Shown in pieces: positions 35,204-42,564 of a DNA stretch of 43,911 nt. This DNA is from Planctomycetaceae bacterium (GTDB taxonomy: Bacteria; Planctomycetota; Planctomycetia; Pirellulales; Pirellulaceae). The stretch is taken from contig WFWZ01000007.1 in NCBI GenBank assembly GCA_015490875.1, forward strand, positions 1-43,911, given 5' to 3'. The stretch's first letter is position 1, and each line of letters opens with the position of its first letter. The translations under genes were made by a program, and so were the position numbers. The notes beneath the pieces were generated by a model, which saw nothing but the letters and a program-made list of their open reading frames with translations, did not search any database and was not told the origin of the DNA.

Positions 35204-38200
35204 GTGCGCCCGTTTCCGTTTCCAGATATCAGCTCAGCACGCCGCTGCTGTGGATCAGCGCATCGGCCGGTTCGGGCAAGACCTACCGTCTGTCGACGCG
35301 CTACCTTGAGCTCCTTTTTGCCGGTGTGCCCGTCGACACGATCGTGGCGACGACGTTTACGCGCAAAGCGGCAGGTGAAATCTTCGACCGAGTCCTCAAG
35401 CGGTTGGCCGACGCAATTGCCGACGAAGGGGCTCGCCGTGAGTTGGCCCAGGCGATCGGAGCGACATCGCTCGAAAAGTCGCAATGCGAAGCAGTCATGG
35501 CCCGCGTTCTTCGACAACTCCATCGCCTGCGGATCGGCACGATCGACAGCCTCTTCGCGCAGATCGCCCGATGCCATTCGCTCGAGCTGGGGTTGCCCTT
35601 GCGCTGGACGGTTTGGGAAGAACACGAGTTGGCCAGCTTGCGAGAGTCGGCGATCCAGGCGGTGCTGGACGAGAATGATGGGTCGGCTCTGAGAACCATT
35701 ATCCACCTCATGGCCAAGGGGGATAGCGTTCGGAGCATCTATCGGTTGATGGACTCGGCGGTCGAATCCGGCTATGCGACATTTCGGGACAGTGCCGGAG
35801 GCGCCTGGGAATATCCTCGGCTCCCCCCAGTGCCCGAGGAATCTGCCGAAGCGATTTGTGATCGGCTACGGGAGCTGGCCGAGGAGCATCCCGCGCTGCG
35901 CGAAAAGATTGAAGAGGATATTGCGCGCTGGGAATCGGACGGAGCGGAGGGACTGCTCAGTTGCGGGATTGCCAAGAGCGTGTTTGCCGGCAGAACGAGG
36001 TATAACCGCCGTGAGCTGCCGGAGGAACTCGTTGCCACGTATCAGAAGCTTATCGCCCATGCCGCCGTACGCATCGTCCAGTTGATTGCCTGGCAGACTG
36101 AGGGAACCTATCGGTTGTTGGCCGCCTACGATGAACAGATCAAGAAGCTGCGCGGAGGTGGGCTGTCGTTTGACGACGTGACCTGGTTCGTAGCGCAGCA
36201 CGTGGCGGAGGACGAACAAGCCGCTGCAGGTTACGCATTTCGGATGGACAGCCGGATGGACCACTGGCTGCTCGACGAGTTCCAAGACACGTCGGCTTTG
36301 CAGTGGCGCGTGTTGCGGGCTTTGATCACCGCGTCGCCGCTCGGCGAAGGCCGATCGTTCTTTTGCGTGGGGGATGCCAAACAGGCCATTTACGGATGGC
36401 GAGGCGGGTCGGCCGAAATCTTTCGGTCGATTCCCGAAGATCCCCGATTCGCGGGGATCGTGGAAGAATCTCTGACCATGAGTTGGAGGTCCTCGCCGGT
36501 TGTCATCGAGACCGTCAATCGGGTATTTCGAGACGGACTTCGGTACAACCGGCTCGAAGAATATCCGGCGGTGCGAGAATGGCTCGAGCGGTTTCCCGAA
36601 CACACGACCCATCACACCGAGGCGCCCGGCTATGCCGCGATGCGTGTTGCCGACGACAAGGAGGCTGTGCTGGAAGCCGCTGTTGCCGAGATCGTGCGGC
36701 TTCGCCAAGAGGCGCCGAGCCAGTCGATCGGCGTCCTCGTGCGCAAGAACGAAACGGTCGCCCAGTTACGGCACCTGTTGCTTGAAGCCGATGTGGCGGC
36801 CAGTGAAGAAGGAGGTAACCCACTCACCGATTCGGTGGCCGTCTCGTGGGTTCGCGCTTGGTTGAAACTGCTCGACCACCCAATTGACCGCATGGCTCGG
36901 TTCCAGATCCTACACAGTCCCCTTGGTTCGTCTCCGCCGCGTCGGTCGACCGCCGAGGCACTTGACGACGACACGTTTTTCGACGAAATGGCGTCAAAGG
37001 GACGACGAGAAGTGGTCGAGTTCGGATTGGGGCGGACCTTGGAAAAACTGGTTCGGTCATGGGGCCCCCACGTGGGAGCTCGAGATGCACGGCGACTCGA
37101 GCAGCTCGTGGAGTTGGCGTACGGATACGAGACGCAGATCGGGACGACAACCGCTCCCTTCTTGCGTTTAGTGGAAACCAAACGCATCCCCGATCCGGCG
37201 GACGAGCCGGTGCGCGTGATGACCATCCATCAAGCCAAGGGGCTTGAGTTCGACTGTGTCGTCTTACCGGAACTCGATATCGACTGGTACCGGACCCAAC
37301 ACCGCCTTGTGGCTCATCGTCCGGCACCGTCCAAGCCCTTCGACCGTGTCTTCCGGCGTCCCAACAAAGAAGCCAGACAGTTCTTGCATGAGGAAGAGCG
37401 GCAGGACGTGGAACAGGCGGATCGCGATTTCATCGGCGAAATGTTTTGCCTGCTCTATGTGGCGCTTACCCGAGCCCGATACGCGTTGTACCTATTTGTG
37501 GCGCCTCAGGAGCGAGCCGACCATTCGCTGACTTGGTCGGGATTGTTGCGAGCTGCCCTTGCCGATGGTGAACCACTTGGTCCAGGAGAAATGCCTTTCG
37601 AACTGGGCGACGCAGAATGGTGGCGTCAATTGCCGGACGAGGCTCAACCGTCGTCGACCGTTGCGGTGCCGACCGACATCGAGCCGTTGCCGCTGGTTCG
37701 TCCTCAAGAAGCCTCCCAACAGAGTGAACGGGTGGCCCCTTCGCAGGTCGCCTCCTCTTCCACGCTCGACGCAGCCGCCCTCCTGCGTTCACGCTCGCAG
37801 GCATTGGACTACGGGACACTCGTGCACGCTTGGCTCGAGTCAATCACGTGGTTGGACGAGGCCGATCACGCCGACCCGGCTCGTTGGCAAGCGATCGCGA
37901 TGCGGTTGGGCTACGGCGGAAACCGTGAAGAGCTCGATCAGTGGCAGGAAAGGTTCCAAGGGTATTTGCAGTGTGAGCAGATCGCCCGGTTCCTGCGACG
38001 TTCCACCTATGACGAGCCTTCGCCTTTCGGGCTGGAAGAGAAACTGGCCCGTCGCGTCGCCGAGTGGCGAGTCACCAACGAGCGGCCGATTCACTGGTGG
38101 CGGAAAGACGGATCGCTGGTGGTCGGTTCGATCGATCGCCTGGTGCTCGGCTACGATAATCAAGGGCGTCCCATCGCCGCTCACATCATCGACTACAAGA

Positions 38201-38355
38201 CCGGACCGATTCGCGACGAAACCGAACTGGCCGATCGGCAAGACCATTACGGACCGCAGATGCGGACGTACGCTGAGGTCATTCAAGAGATCTACGGACT
38301 GGAACCCTCGGCTGTCGCCACCGACCTCGTCTTTCTCGACCGGAAGGAGGGGTGA
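35200..38355 (+). CDS. addA: AddA-like UvrD-family helicase-nuclease
   Basis: Predicted 1051-residue superfamily-1A helicase with C-terminal nuclease. Walker A is ASAGSGKT (21-28), motif Ia VATTFTRKAAGE (49-60), motif II LDEFQDTS (358-365), motif III-IV region GDAKQAIYGWRGG, motif V VMTIHQAKGLEFDCVVLPEL, motif VI LLYVALTRAR. The nuclease has GSIDRLV and DYK (998-1000) in IIDYKTG. All key residues look intact, so it should be an active 3'-5' translocase and nuclease that works with the AddB-like protein in recombinational repair. Translation starts at 35200 within the stop of addB (ATGA), so coupling is expected. No recD or recC is present. Confidence 0.95.
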   Translation: MSAPVSVSRYQLSTPLLWISASAGSGKTYRLSTRYLELLFAGVPVDTIVATTFTRKAAGEIFDRVLKRLADAIADEGARRELAQAIGATSLEKSQCEAVMARVLRQLHRLRIGTIDSLFAQIARCHSLELGLPLRWTVWEEHELASLRESAIQAVLDENDGSALRTIIHLMAKGDSVRSIYRLMDSAVESGYATFRDSAGGAWEYPRLPPVPEESAEAICDRLRELAEEHPALREKIEEDIARWESDGAEGLLSCGIAKSVFAGRTRYNRRELPEELVATYQKLIAHAAVRIVQLIAWQTEGTYRLLAAYDEQIKKLRGGGLSFDDVTWFVAQHVAEDEQAAAGYAFRMDSRMDHWLLDEFQDTSALQWRVLRALITASPLGEGRSFFCVGDAKQAIYGWRGGSAEIFRSIPEDPRFAGIVEESLTMSWRSSPVVIETVNRVFRDGLRYNRLEEYPAVREWLERFPEHTTHHTEAPGYAAMRVADDKEAVLEAAVAEIVRLRQEAPSQSIGVLVRKNETVAQLRHLLLEADVAASEEGGNPLTDSVAVSWVRAWLKLLDHPIDRMARFQILHSPLGSSPPRRSTAEALDDDTFFDEMASKGRREVVEFGLGRTLEKLVRSWGPHVGARDARRLEQLVELAYGYETQIGTTTAPFLRLVETKRIPDPADEPVRVMTIHQAKGLEFDCVVLPELDIDWYRTQHRLVAHRPAPSKPFDRVFRRPNKEARQFLHEEERQDVEQADRDFIGEMFCLLYVALTRARYALYLFVAPQERADHSLTWSGLLRAALADGEPLGPGEMPFELGDAEWWRQLPDEAQPSSTVAVPTDIEPLPLVRPQEASQQSERVAPSQVASSSTLDAAALLRSRSQALDYGTLVHAWLESITWLDEADHADPARWQAIAMRLGYGGNREELDQWQERFQGYLQCEQIARFLRRSTYDEPSPFGLEEKLARRVAEWRVTNERPIHWWRKDGSLVVGSIDRLVLGYDNQGRPIAAHIIDYKTGPIRDETELADRQDHYGPQMRTYAEVIQEIYGLEPSAVATDLVFLDRKEG

Positions 38356-38395
38356 GGTGTGAGGGGTGACGCGGATGTGACACTATATTCAACGT

Positions 38396-38439
38396 GTCCA
38401 CTGCGTCCATTATGTCCACTGTGTCCACCCGTCCACTGC
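38396..38439 (+). repeat. Five tandem copies of a 9-nt unit, GTCCACTGN
   Basis: Units run GTCCACTGC (38396), GTCCATTAT (38405), GTCCACTGT (38414), GTCCACCC (38423, 8 nt) and GTCCACTGC (38431). They lie in the 105-nt gap between the convergent addA and TerB-like genes. Related units in the opposite orientation occur at 22734-22765. There are no spacers, so this is not a CRISPR. Confidence 0.85.
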
Positions 38440-38460
38440 ATCGCACCGCGCCCGCTGCAG

Positions 38461-39090
38461 CTACGCCCCTTCGAATTCCATCGCCTCGGCGATGAGCTCG
38501 CGAAAGCGATTCTCATCGATTCCCAATGCCGTCGGGAGCAATTGCAGCTCGTCAAGCTGTGCGTCGGACAGGGGACCCGAAGCGCTGGCTACCAGAAACG
38601 CTCCGATCACCATCTCCTCCCGCTCGCGGTCGGTCAGTTCGTCGGCGGCTTGAGCGCCGTACAGGGCGGGGGTTAGACCGGAAGCTGTGAGCTGTTCGAT
38701 TTCGAACTGGAGTTGCTCATTCGTCAGCTCTTTGCCACTGATGTGCCGGTAGTACGAGCGCAGGACCCGGTCCTCTTCGTCACTGACGACTTCGTCGGCC
38801 AGCATCGTCAAGATCATAACGCGCAAGACATGTTCACATGCGGCGGCGCGCAGCATGGATTCGATCTCGTCCGCCGGTCGTTCAAGGACCCACGGTTCGA
38901 ATGGCTGGCGACATGTATCGCAGATCACAAACTCGGCGGTCTTACCGAGTGGTATGACCGGTATGAAGTAGAGCGTGACGAATGCGCGTCTCACTTTCCG
39001 GCGGTACGACCGGTGATCGCGGCACGCCGGGCAATAGAACTCCCCGCGTTGGCTTCCCAAAGTTAGTTCTATCGTGCCGACAAGAACCAT
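38461..39090 (-). CDS. Zinc-ribbon plus TerB-like domain protein
   Basis: Predicted 209-residue soluble protein. The N-terminal part has two Cys pairs, C20-x2-C23 (FYCPACRDH) and C57-x2-C60 (VICDTC), likely one zinc site, with a short hydrophobic stretch between them (FVTLYFIPVIPLG) that could touch the membrane. The C-terminal part (about 75-205) is a helical TerB/DjlA-N-like domain: ILTMLADEVVSDEEDRVLRSYYRHI and a second, similar helix set with GIDENRFRELI. The acidic D-x-x-V-x-x-E pattern fits metal binding. Such proteins occur with stress and tellurite-resistance-type genes, but none is near. It begins 3 nt after the speA stop with no ribosome site of its own beyond that junction, so coupling to speA is likely. 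Confidence 0.82.
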   Translation of the reverse strand: MVLVGTIELTLGSQRGEFYCPACRDHRSYRRKVRRAFVTLYFIPVIPLGKTAEFVICDTCRQPFEPWVLERPADEIESMLRAAACEHVLRVMILTMLADEVVSDEEDRVLRSYYRHISGKELTNEQLQFEIEQLTASGLTPALYGAQAADELTDREREEMVIGAFLVASASGPLSDAQLDELQLLPTALGIDENRFRELIAEAMEFEGA

Positions 39091-39093
39091 GAA

Positions 39094-41031
39094 TCAGTCC
39101 TGAGCATCTTCCAGATAGGTGTAACCGTTCAATCCGTCCTCATAAAACCGCAGGCATTGGCCCGCCTCTTCGTAGTCGATGCGCCCGTCGTGGACGGCAG
39201 TTTCGACGGCCGATTGAATCCGCTCGAGCAGCGTGGCTCGAGGAAAAGCCACGTAGTCGAGAACTTCCTGGATGGTGTCCCCTTTGATCGTCGCCTGGAG
39301 CTGTACTTTGCCGTCGTCTCCCAGGTCGACGTGGACAGCGTTCGTGTCGCCGAATAGGTTGTGGAGGTCACCAAGGATCTCCTGGTAGGCTCCGACGAGA
39401 AAGGCGGCCAAGAGATAGGGTTGTCCGTCAAGCCGATGGAGCGTCAGCGTGCGCTGAATGTCGCGCCGGTTGATGAAGCGGTCGATTTTGCCGTCGGAAT
39501 CACAGGTGATGTCGGCCAGGATCGCCGGCTGGTCGGGTCGTTCGTGCAGGCGGTGGATGGGCATGATGGGAAAGAGTTGATGGATGGCCCAACTATCGGG
39601 CATCGACTGGAAGAGCGAGAAATTGCAGAAATAGGTTCGGGCGAGCATCTGGTCGAGTTTCTCCAGGTCCTCCGGGATATCCTCGAGTGACGCAACCATG
39701 TTCCGGATCTTGCGGCAAATGGCCCAGAAATAGGCCTCGCCGCGCACGCGGTCCTCGAGTGTCATGTGTCCCGTGTTGAAGAGGCTCATAACGGTATCGA
39801 GCGCCTGTTGGGCGTCGTGAAACGCTTCCACGGCATGGCGCAAGCGGACATCTTCGTACGACTCGCGAAGGATCTGCAAGGAAGGTTCGGTCTCGTTGGT
39901 AACCGCCGGTGCCGGCTGATCGATGCCGGGAGCCGTCTCGCCGAGCACCTCGAAAACGAGTGCGCAATGGTAGGCGACGGTCGCTCGTCCGCTTTCAGAT
40001 AAGATGTGTGGATGGGGCACGCCGGTCGCGTCGCACACCGTCTGGATGTGATAGACGACGTCGTTGGCGTATTCCTGGAGCGTGTAATTCATGCTCGAGG
40101 CGAAACTGGTGCCCGAACCGTCGTAGTCGACGCCGAGTCCGCCGCCGACGTCGATTGCTTCGAGCGGTGCTCCGAGTCGGACGAGATTGGCGTAGACGCG
40201 AGCCGCTTCGTTGAGGGCTCGTTGAATATGCCGGATGTTGGTGACCTGACTTCCGAGGTGAAAATGCAGCATGCGGAACGACTCGAGCATCTCTTCGCGG
40301 CGGAGGACATCGACGACGCGAAGGACTTCGCCCGCGGTCAGTCCGAACTTCGATCGGTATCCGCCGGAACTCTCCCATCGACCGGCTCCGCGAGAACTTA
40401 GCTTGATCCGGACGCCAATGCGTGGGACGACGCCAAGTCGCCGAGCAGTGGCGAGGATCAACGGTAACTCCTTAAGTCGTTCGACGACAGGAGTCACTTG
40501 TCGGCCCAGCTTTTGAGCCAAGAGAGCCATCTCGATGAATTCGGCGTCCTTGAAGCCATTACAGACAATGGGCGTATCGTTGTCGGCCATGGCGACGACC
40601 GCCCAGAGTTCGGGCTTGCTACCGGCTTCCAGGCCGAACGAGTATTCGCGGGCCTCGCTCACGATCTGCTCCACGACCTGCCGTTGCTGGTTGACTTTGA
40701 TGGGATAGACGCACGTGTAGCCGCTCTGGTACCCGCTGTCGTGGATCGCACGGACGAACGCCTGACGGATGGCTCGCATCCGGTCGATCAGAATTCCGTT
40801 GAACCGTACAAGGATGGGGAGCTCGATGCCGCGCAGGCGGAGACGGTCGACTAGTTCTTTCAGATCGAACGCGTGGTCGGGATGGCGATGGGGGTGGACG
40901 TAGAGATGGCCGTCGGGACGGATAGAAAAATACCCTTTGCCCCACCGGTCGACTTCGTACAACTCGGTGGCGTCGGCCACACTCCAGCGGTTGAGCAGGT
41001 CGTCGATGGACGAGAACGCAGTGGTGCTCAT
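39094..41031 (-). CDS. speA: Biosynthetic arginine decarboxylase
   Basis: PLP-dependent fold-III decarboxylase that converts arginine to agmatine for polyamine synthesis. The 645-residue length is that of SpeA. The N-terminal YEVDRWGKGYFSI (25-37) is characteristic; the PLP lysine is K112 in VYPIKVNQ; GLEAGSKPEL, SRGAGRWESSGGYRSKFGL, LHFHLGSQ, DVGGGLGVDY and LSESGRA follow in order. The C-terminal part (QSMPDSWAIHQLFPIMPIHRL) is also typical. The ATG at 41031 has AAGAGGA at about 7-nt spacing. Agmatine-processing genes (aguA/aguB or speB) are not in the window. A TerB-like gene follows at once. Confidence 0.97.
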   Translation of the reverse strand: MSTTAFSSIDDLLNRWSVADATELYEVDRWGKGYFSIRPDGHLYVHPHRHPDHAFDLKELVDRLRLRGIELPILVRFNGILIDRMRAIRQAFVRAIHDSGYQSGYTCVYPIKVNQQRQVVEQIVSEAREYSFGLEAGSKPELWAVVAMADNDTPIVCNGFKDAEFIEMALLAQKLGRQVTPVVERLKELPLILATARRLGVVPRIGVRIKLSSRGAGRWESSGGYRSKFGLTAGEVLRVVDVLRREEMLESFRMLHFHLGSQVTNIRHIQRALNEAARVYANLVRLGAPLEAIDVGGGLGVDYDGSGTSFASSMNYTLQEYANDVVYHIQTVCDATGVPHPHILSESGRATVAYHCALVFEVLGETAPGIDQPAPAVTNETEPSLQILRESYEDVRLRHAVEAFHDAQQALDTVMSLFNTGHMTLEDRVRGEAYFWAICRKIRNMVASLEDIPEDLEKLDQMLARTYFCNFSLFQSMPDSWAIHQLFPIMPIHRLHERPDQPAILADITCDSDGKIDRFINRRDIQRTLTLHRLDGQPYLLAAFLVGAYQEILGDLHNLFGDTNAVHVDLGDDGKVQLQATIKGDTIQEVLDYVAFPRATLLERIQSAVETAVHDGRIDYEEAGQCLRFYEDGLNGYTYLEDAQD

Positions 41032-41111
41032 GCGCCGGTCCTCTTACGCACAATGTTCATCGGAAAGGCGATTCTGAAAGTGACGGTCCTCCCAGCATAC
41101 CACAGCCAGGC

Positions 41112-41119
41112 GTTATACT
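41112..41119. promoter_or_regulatory. Candidate overlapping -10 elements for divergent genes
   Basis: In the 208-nt gap between speA (minus) and the gene at 41240 (plus), CGTTATACTG holds TATACT on the plus strand (41114-41119) and TATAAC on the minus strand (41112-41117). The minus -10 has a weak -35, TTCAAC, 16 nt upstream. Overlapping -10 boxes would make the two promoters mutually exclusive. Low certainty. Confidence 0.35.
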
Positions 41120-41239
41120 GGATACGAGCGGCCGTTGAAGCGACACGTCTGTTGGCTGTCGGCGGTCGGGTCCCATCATGCCGGAGTCGTCACGGCGGCT
41201 CGAGTCATATGACAGCATGGATTTCTGTTTCTCATTCCT

Positions 41240-42166
41240 GTGGAGCTCGCCATCTTGAACGCGTTCACGGCTCCCCAACCGCCACACCATCCGACGACTC
41301 TCCATTGGGTCGCCAGTTTGACGGCGACCGTCATCTACGCGGCGGAAGCCGTTTCCCGTGGCCTTCCTCTTGTCGACTCGCCGTTGGACCATCGTTTTCT
41401 GGAGGCCACGCGCGAGCTGCGAAGTTGGATCGGACGGCGCAGCGAACCGGCGACTCTCATTTGGAATCACTTGGGCGGACTGGCGGGAAGCCTTGATGAT
41501 CCGTACGCCCTGGCCGCGGAAGTGACGGTGCAGTTGCAGGACGAGGTTCCGGCCGGAGTCTCGGCCGAGCTTGGCGAAACGATCGCCACGCTCAAACACG
41601 CAACTCGGAGCGCGTATCCCGATCTGCTCGAGGAATTGGCGGTGCGGGTACGCCCTTTGCGCGAACAGTGGGAAGCTCGAGGGCCCGGACTGATGCGTCA
41701 CGCCTCCGAGTTGGCCGGCATCCCGCTTACCCCCGATACGACTCGCGTCCAGTTGGTCATGCCGTTGCTTGGAGGCGGAGGGCGAGCGTACCTCGGATAT
41801 GGCAGCTGCTGCCTTGAGGCGGTCTTGGTCGACCGAGACGCGAACCTGCCCGAGCCGGTCCGCTTGGCATGGCTCATTGCCCAGTTGGGGCTCGACCATC
41901 TCGCCCTCCGGGGTTCCGTCTCCCCAGGGCGGTACCCGCTGGTGTGCCAATTGGCGCTCATCCCGCCCATCCTTGAGGCAGCGGGTCTCGTCGAGTGGCT
42001 ACGATTCGAGCCCGAACTCATTCGTCGCGCATTGGCCGCGTGGCATGTTCCCACGTTACCGGATCGCCCGGCCCACGAGTGGCTGGTGCACTGGTGGCAA
42101 CGGGTACGCCACGATCGGCTCGCCTGGCCCGAAGCTCTGGCCTCGCTCGATGAGTGGCTTGGTTAA
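41240..42166 (+). CDS. Hypothetical protein (308 aa), function unknown
   Basis: Long frame with steady G/C-ending codon use, clearly coding, but I do not recognise the family. It begins at a GTG at 41240; a TTG at 41255 with GGAG nine nt upstream is an equally good start. The sequence is Leu/Ala/Glu-rich and helical (TLHWVASLTATVIYAAEAVS; ELGETIATLKHATR; DLLEELAVRVRPLREQW), with a Gly-rich turn LLGGGGRAYLGYGSC in the middle and many Trp near the C-terminus (HEWLVHWWQRVRH). No signal peptide or membrane span is certain. It may be a lineage-specific protein of planctomycetes. The gene stands alone between speA and a long gap. Confidence 0.75.
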   Translation: MELAILNAFTAPQPPHHPTTLHWVASLTATVIYAAEAVSRGLPLVDSPLDHRFLEATRELRSWIGRRSEPATLIWNHLGGLAGSLDDPYALAAEVTVQLQDEVPAGVSAELGETIATLKHATRSAYPDLLEELAVRVRPLREQWEARGPGLMRHASELAGIPLTPDTTRVQLVMPLLGGGGRAYLGYGSCCLEAVLVDRDANLPEPVRLAWLIAQLGLDHLALRGSVSPGRYPLVCQLALIPPILEAAGLVEWLRFEPELIRRALAAWHVPTLPDRPAHEWLVHWWQRVRHDRLAWPEALASLDEWLG

Positions 42167-42564
42167 ATCACCGTGCGCGATTCTGGAACGAAAGGAGCTT
42201 TGGGGATGCCTTTCGGGGTGGCATGGCCGTGAAAGCAGCCAATCATAAGTATTCAAGAAGGACGTTTCCCGAGTTGGGAGGGCGAGGCTTCCGCCGAGCC
42301 GCAAGAGAGCCACAACGGCATCGCAGACACAGATCCGCAAGTTCTATACGACCGGTGTCAGGACGGACGATGGCGGGTTCGTCCAGCATACAAGACGTGC
42401 GTTGGCGAAAGCCCGTTGCACACATGCCACACCTCATCCGGTGAGGGGCATATCGGATTCCGGCTCGGCAGGAGCCTCGCCCTCCCAGTCTATGGATTCG
42501 TCCACGTTAGAGTCGCCACCATGCGGCATAGGGGTGTCAGTGTCTCACAATCGCGCACGGTGAT
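42167..42564. other. 398-nt gap carrying an inverted repeat pair
   Basis: Between the convergent gene at 41240 and the large repeat protein. No coding frame with start and ribosome site is convincing. It holds the two inverted 25-mers listed separately and a small hairpin CCTCA-TCCGG-TGAGG near 42432-42446. No T-rich terminator was found for either flanking gene. Confidence 0.6.
42276..42486. repeat. Inverted pair of a G+C-rich 25-mer
   Basis: Copy 1 at 42276-42300 begins GGGAGGGCGAGGCT and ends CCGAGCC. Copy 2 at 42462-42486, read on the minus strand, has the same 25 bases with about two differences. The copies flank 161 nt of non-coding sequence. I recall very similar strings scattered between genes in planctomycete genomes, so this may be a dispersed repeat family or the ends of a small non-autonomous element. 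Confidence 0.8.

Noticed and set aside
38396..38439. CRISPR-like array
   Set aside because: The 9-nt units are directly adjacent with no spacers, and no cas gene is present.
41057..41950. 297-residue minus-strand frame opposite the 308-residue plus gene
   Set aside because: Arg/Gln/Ser-rich shadow that would also cross the speA promoter. The plus frame has steadier codon use, though neither has a known family.
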